From Sphaerimonospora thailandensis (GTDB taxonomy: Bacteria; Actinomycetota; Actinomycetes; Streptosporangiales; Streptosporangiaceae), in assembly GCF_016863115.1 (NCBI RefSeq), contig NZ_BOOG01000027.1, positions 17,931 to 81,930 on the forward strand: a stretch of 64,000 bases of DNA. The letters are read 5' to 3'. The notes beneath the pieces are model-generated. The model was not told where the DNA came from, did not search any database, and worked only from the letters and a program-made list of their open reading frames with translations. Of the stretch, positions 60,842 through 64,000 are shown piece by piece. The first letter of the stretch is position 1; every line of letters begins with the position of its first letter. The translations under genes were made by a program, and so were the position numbers.

Positions 60842-61917
60842 CAGACAACACCATCGAGCAGCCGGAGAACCGCGTCCCACCGCGCGTCATCGGCACGCCG
60901 CAGGCCGCCGGACCGAGCGTCGGCGAAGAGCCCATCCACGCGCCGGAGGGCGAGCCCGGCGTCATCCCGCAGGACCCGGCGAGCGCTCGCCGGGCCGAGC
61001 GCGTGGTCGCGCTGCTGTTCACGATCGCCTTCCTTGCGGGTGTCGGGTTCATCGCCTCGTACGTCGCATTCCAGGTCGGCGACATCGACAGGACCGCGAC
61101 GTCGAACCTCGCGCTCGGCGGCACGCTCACCCTGGCGCTGCTGTCACTGGCGATCGGCATCACGGTCTGGGTCCGGCAGATCATGCCGAAGTACAACCTG
61201 GTCCAGGAGCGTCACGCGATGGCCTCCGACTCCGAGACCCGTGAGCACGTCAAGGAGACGTTCCTCAGGGGCGCCGAGGAGAGCGGCTTCGTCAAGCACG
61301 GGTTGCTGCGCCGTACGCTGCTGCTGGCCGCCGCTCCGCTGGGCCTGGCCCCGCTGGTGCTGCTCAAGGACCTCGGCCCGCTGCCGGGCACGGTGCTGCG
61401 GCACACGGTGTGGGGCGAGCCGACCAAGGACGGCAAGCCGCGCCGGCTCGTGGTCGAGGGCACCGGTCAGCCGATCCGCGCCGCGGACTTCAACTCGCCC
61501 GGCGGCATCCTCTCGGTGGTCCCCGAGGGCTACGAGCATGATCTGAACGCGCTGGCCAAGGCCACGCTGATCCTGCTCAAGTTCCGGCCCGAGGAGTTCA
61601 AGTCGGGCACGAACCTGAACTGGACGCACGACGGCATCGTGGCCTACTCGAAGATCTGCACCCATGTGGGCTGCCCTGCCGCGTTGTACGAGCAGACGAC
61701 GCACCACATCCTCTGCCCGTGTCACCAGTCGACGTTCGACGCCGCCGACGGCGCGAACGTCATCTTCGGCCCGGCCGCCCGGCCGCTGCCGCAGCTCCCC
61801 ATCGGGATCGACGACGAGGGCTACCTCATCGCCAAGTCCGACTTCCACGTCCCCGTCGGGCCCAGCTTCTGGGAGCGCGGCGACGCCGAGGCGGAAGCAA
61901 GGGAGACCAAGTCATGA
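60838..61917 (+). CDS. qcrA: Rieske iron-sulfur subunit of the bc complex
   Basis: A 359-residue subunit with three membrane helices in the N-terminal ~190 residues, longer than the classical single-helix form, as in actinobacteria. The [2Fe-2S] ligands are CTHVGCP and CPCHQS. ATG overlaps the qcrC stop and the qcrB start overlaps its own stop. Confidence 0.97.
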   Translation: MTDNTIEQPENRVPPRVIGTPQAAGPSVGEEPIHAPEGEPGVIPQDPASARRAERVVALLFTIAFLAGVGFIASYVAFQVGDIDRTATSNLALGGTLTLALLSLAIGITVWVRQIMPKYNLVQERHAMASDSETREHVKETFLRGAEESGFVKHGLLRRTLLLAAAPLGLAPLVLLKDLGPLPGTVLRHTVWGEPTKDGKPRRLVVEGTGQPIRAADFNSPGGILSVVPEGYEHDLNALAKATLILLKFRPEEFKSGTNLNWTHDGIVAYSKICTHVGCPAALYEQTTHHILCPCHQSTFDAADGANVIFGPAARPLPQLPIGIDDEGYLIAKSDFHVPVGPSFWERGDAEAEARETKS

Positions 61918-63530
61918 ACGCTCCCCCCAAGGCCATCGCCGGAACCTCGACGTTCCTCGACGACCGCCTGGGCGCGGGCAGCTTCCTCAAGCGCAACCTG
62001 AGGAAGATCTTCCCCGACCACTGGTCCTTCCTGCTCGGGGAGATCGCGCTCTACTCGTTCATCATCCTGCTGCTGACCGGGACGTTCCTGACGTTCTGGT
62101 TCAAGCCGAGCATGGGCCACACCACCTACCTGGGCAGCTACGCTCCGCTGTACGGCGTGGAGATGTCCGAGGCCTACGCCTCGTCGCTGCACATCAGCTT
62201 CGACGTCCGGGGCGGACTGCTGATCCGGCAGATGCACCACTGGGCGGCGCTGCTGTTCGTGGCCGGGATGATGGTCCACATGCTCCGGGTCTTCTTCACC
62301 GGCGCCTACCGCAAGCCGCGTGAGCTGAACTGGCTCATCGGCGTGCTCCTGCTCTCGCTGGCGCTGGTCGAGGGCCTGACCGGATACTCCCTCCCCGACG
62401 ACCTGCTCTCCGGCGCCGGTCTGCGGATCACCCAGGGCGTCGCGATCTCGGTGCCGGTCGTGGGCACCTACCTTTCGTTCTTCCTGTTCGGCGGCGAATA
62501 TCCGGGCCACGACGTGGTCTCGCGCTTCTACTCGCTGCACATCCTGCTCATCCCGGGCATCCTGCTTGCGCTGATCTCCGCCCACATGATCCTCATGTGG
62601 GTGCAGAAGCACACCCAGATGCCGGGCAAGGGCCGGACCGAGAGCAACGTGGTGGGCGCCCCGTTCTACCCGGCGTTCATGGCCAAGGCCGGGGCGTTCT
62701 TCCTGTTCACCTTCGGGGTGATCGCCCTGCTGGGAACGTTCGCCCAGATCAACCCGATCTGGCTGTACGGTCCCTACACGCCGGCGGACATCTCGGCGGG
62801 ATCGCAGCCCGACTTCTACATGGGCTTCCTCGAAGGCTCGCTGCGAATCATGCCCGCATGGGAGTTCAACCTCTTCGGCTACACGTTCCCCATGAGCGTG
62901 CTGATCCCGGCGCTCGTGCCGCTCGGCATCGTCATGACGGGTCTCGCGCTCTATCCGTTCCTGGAACAGTGGGTGACCGGCGACCGCCGCGAGCACCACA
63001 TCTGCGACCGGCCGCGCAACAACCCGCACCGCACCGCGATCGGCATGGCGGGCATGACGTTCTACGGCGTCCTGTGGCTGCTGGGCGCCAACGACGAGAT
63101 CTCGGCCACCTTCCACGTCAGCCTGTACTCCACGACGATCTTCGGGCGGTTCGCCATCTTCATCGGTCCGGCGATCGCGTACGTCGTCGCGTACCGGATC
63201 TGTATCGGTCTGCAGCGTAAGGACGCCGAGGTGCTGTCCCACGGCGTGGAGTCCGGCGTGATCAAGCGGATGCCGGACGGGCAGTACATCGAGGTTCACA
63301 CGCCTGCGGCCGAGGACATCGCGGCCCACATCCGCGGCGGGAAGAAGGAGATCCCGATCATCGACGGCGGAGTCGACGGCGAGGAGGTCCCGCCGAAGGG
63401 CCTGCGCAGCGGCCTCGGCAGGCTCCGCGCCAAGATGAGCAAGGCGTACGGCACGGACCACGTCCCCTTCCACGAGGAGGAAGAGGAGCACGCGGCGGTC
63501 GGCGCGGGCGAGCACAAGCAGCTCCACTGA
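61914..63530 (+). CDS. qcrB: Cytochrome b subunit of the bc complex
   Basis: A 538-residue quinol-oxidising subunit. Heme b His ligands lie in RQMHHWAALLFVAGMMVHM and RFYSLHILLIPGILLALISAH, and the N-terminal two-thirds align with cytochrome b. The C-terminal ~130 residues form an acidic cytoplasmic tail typical of actinobacteria. ATG 61914 gives the expected start (NAPPKAIAG). Confidence 0.97.
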   Translation: MNAPPKAIAGTSTFLDDRLGAGSFLKRNLRKIFPDHWSFLLGEIALYSFIILLLTGTFLTFWFKPSMGHTTYLGSYAPLYGVEMSEAYASSLHISFDVRGGLLIRQMHHWAALLFVAGMMVHMLRVFFTGAYRKPRELNWLIGVLLLSLALVEGLTGYSLPDDLLSGAGLRITQGVAISVPVVGTYLSFFLFGGEYPGHDVVSRFYSLHILLIPGILLALISAHMILMWVQKHTQMPGKGRTESNVVGAPFYPAFMAKAGAFFLFTFGVIALLGTFAQINPIWLYGPYTPADISAGSQPDFYMGFLEGSLRIMPAWEFNLFGYTFPMSVLIPALVPLGIVMTGLALYPFLEQWVTGDRREHHICDRPRNNPHRTAIGMAGMTFYGVLWLLGANDEISATFHVSLYSTTIFGRFAIFIGPAIAYVVAYRICIGLQRKDAEVLSHGVESGVIKRMPDGQYIEVHTPAAEDIAAHIRGGKKEIPIIDGGVDGEEVPPKGLRSGLGRLRAKMSKAYGTDHVPFHEEEEEHAAVGAGEHKQLH

Positions 63531-63560
63531 GCCGCCGAAGCCGACAATCTGACACACCGT

Positions 63561-63596
63561 ACGGCCCGGGCCGGGAGCACTCCCCACCCGGGCCGT
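63561..63596 (+). terminator. Terminator after qcrB
   Basis: ACGGCCCGGG and its complement form a 10-bp stem with a 16-base loop, 30 bases after qcrB. It lies between convergent genes and may serve both. Confidence 0.75.
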
Positions 63597-63631
63597 TCGC
63601 TGCCGTCACCGCTCACGTGCGGCCCGAAGGG

Positions 63632-63919
63632 TCACTCAGAGGCGTCGAGGCCGATGGAGAAGGCGGCGTCGAGGTCGTGCCGGGAGTAGGCGCGGAAGGC
63701 GATGTGCGTCTCGGTGTGCCGGACACCGGGCACCTTGTTCAGGCGTCCCGGCACGACCTCGGCGACCTCGTCGTAGCGCTGGACCCGGACCATCGCCAGC
63801 AGGTCGAACTCGCCGGTGATCGAGTAAACCTCGCTGACGCCGTCCAGCCCGGCGATCGCCGAGGCGACCTCGGGGATCCGGTCGACATCCGCCTTGATGT
63901 GGACGATCGCGGTGACCAT
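63632..63919 (-). CDS. Stand-alone Lrp/AsnC ligand-binding (RAM) domain protein
   Basis: A ~95-residue protein consisting only of the RAM effector domain (AIVHIKADVDRIPEVASAI, VYSITGEFDLLAMVRVQRYD) without a DNA-binding HTH. Such proteins may bind amino acids and modulate Lrp-type regulators. ATG 63919 has AGGAG nine bases upstream. It is convergent with qcrB. Confidence 0.88.
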   Translation of the reverse strand: MVTAIVHIKADVDRIPEVASAIAGLDGVSEVYSITGEFDLLAMVRVQRYDEVAEVVPGRLNKVPGVRHTETHIAFRAYSRHDLDAAFSIGLDASE

Positions 63920-64000
63920 GCGGCTTCTCTCCTGTGCTTTTCGTGCCATGACGTGCGAATTCGACACTACCGGTGGAACCGGTACATGAGCACGGTCGGT

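Noticed and set aside
61821..63587. A 588-codon open frame antisense to qcrB
   Set aside because: It is the antisense shadow of a well-supported cytochrome b gene, with composition typical of such shadows.

Overview
The window is GC-rich chromosome from an actinomycete. A Streptosporangiales member (Streptosporangium/Nonomuraea-like) fits best. The evidence is the high-GC codon use with many GTG/TTG starts, an aa3 oxidase with subunit CtaF and a diheme QcrC, adjacent glnA2-glnE with a separate glnA, the DUF4191-lipA-lipB neighbourhood, and a complete pspA-pspAA-htpX-pspAB operon. The genus is an inference.

Layout. (1) 1-6.0 kb: glutamine-dependent NAD synthetase (cut by the left edge), a two-component system whose regulator is a SARP/BTAD-receiver-HTH fusion, and an MFS exporter. 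(2) 6.1-10.5 kb: glnA2-glnE behind a GlnR-type box. (3) 10.6-19.7 kb: a patchwork accessory region with a DUF574 methyltransferase and an internally deleted relic of it, a deaminase, an MBL hydrolase, vapBC, a cyclase tail, two TetR genes, an SDR, a chimeric broken hydrolase and a truncated PIN toxin. A ~50-bp direct repeat brackets 14.6-19.7 kb. (4) 19.7-31.4 kb: core genes glnA, RDD protein, methyltransferase, DUF4191, lipA, lipB, peptidase E, sucB, lpd, pepA and cobS. (5) 31.5-33.4 kb: an insert with a decayed secreted-protein gene and a DUF6461 gene between cobS and cobU. (6) 33.5-41.3 kb: cobU, a small conserved protein, an aldo/keto reductase, a four-gene branched-chain-type ABC transporter and a DUF3043 protein. 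(7) 41.4-52.7 kb: psp operon, nadA, erpA-type carrier, PfkB/adenosine-kinase-like gene, cysteine desulfurase with a TusA-like partner, ctaC-ctaD-ctaF and an L,D-transpeptidase. (8) 52.7-57.7 kb: a transposon graveyard (IS66, IS1380, an IS982-like scrap) with two secreted proteins of unknown function. (9) 57.7-64 kb: trpD, a degenerate receiver protein, ctaE-qcrC-qcrA-qcrB and a stand-alone RAM-domain protein.

How the genes work together. ctaCDF and ctaE-qcrCAB encode the bc1-aa3 respiratory supercomplex, split by the insertion region. glnA, glnA2 and glnE form a nitrogen-assimilation module with GlnR-like boxes before both glutamine synthetase genes. lipA/lipB supply lipoate to the sucB E2 next to its lpd E3. 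nadE and nadA, 44 kb apart, carry almost the same palindromic element just upstream, which suggests one NAD regulator.

The most unusual observations are the shared nad operator, the fused SARP-receiver regulator, a 441-bp IS66-derived MITE-like element with intact inverted repeats and 8-bp target duplication nested in an IS1380 transposase, the two-hydrolase chimera, and the interrupted cobalamin cluster. No tRNA, rRNA or CRISPR array was recognised.
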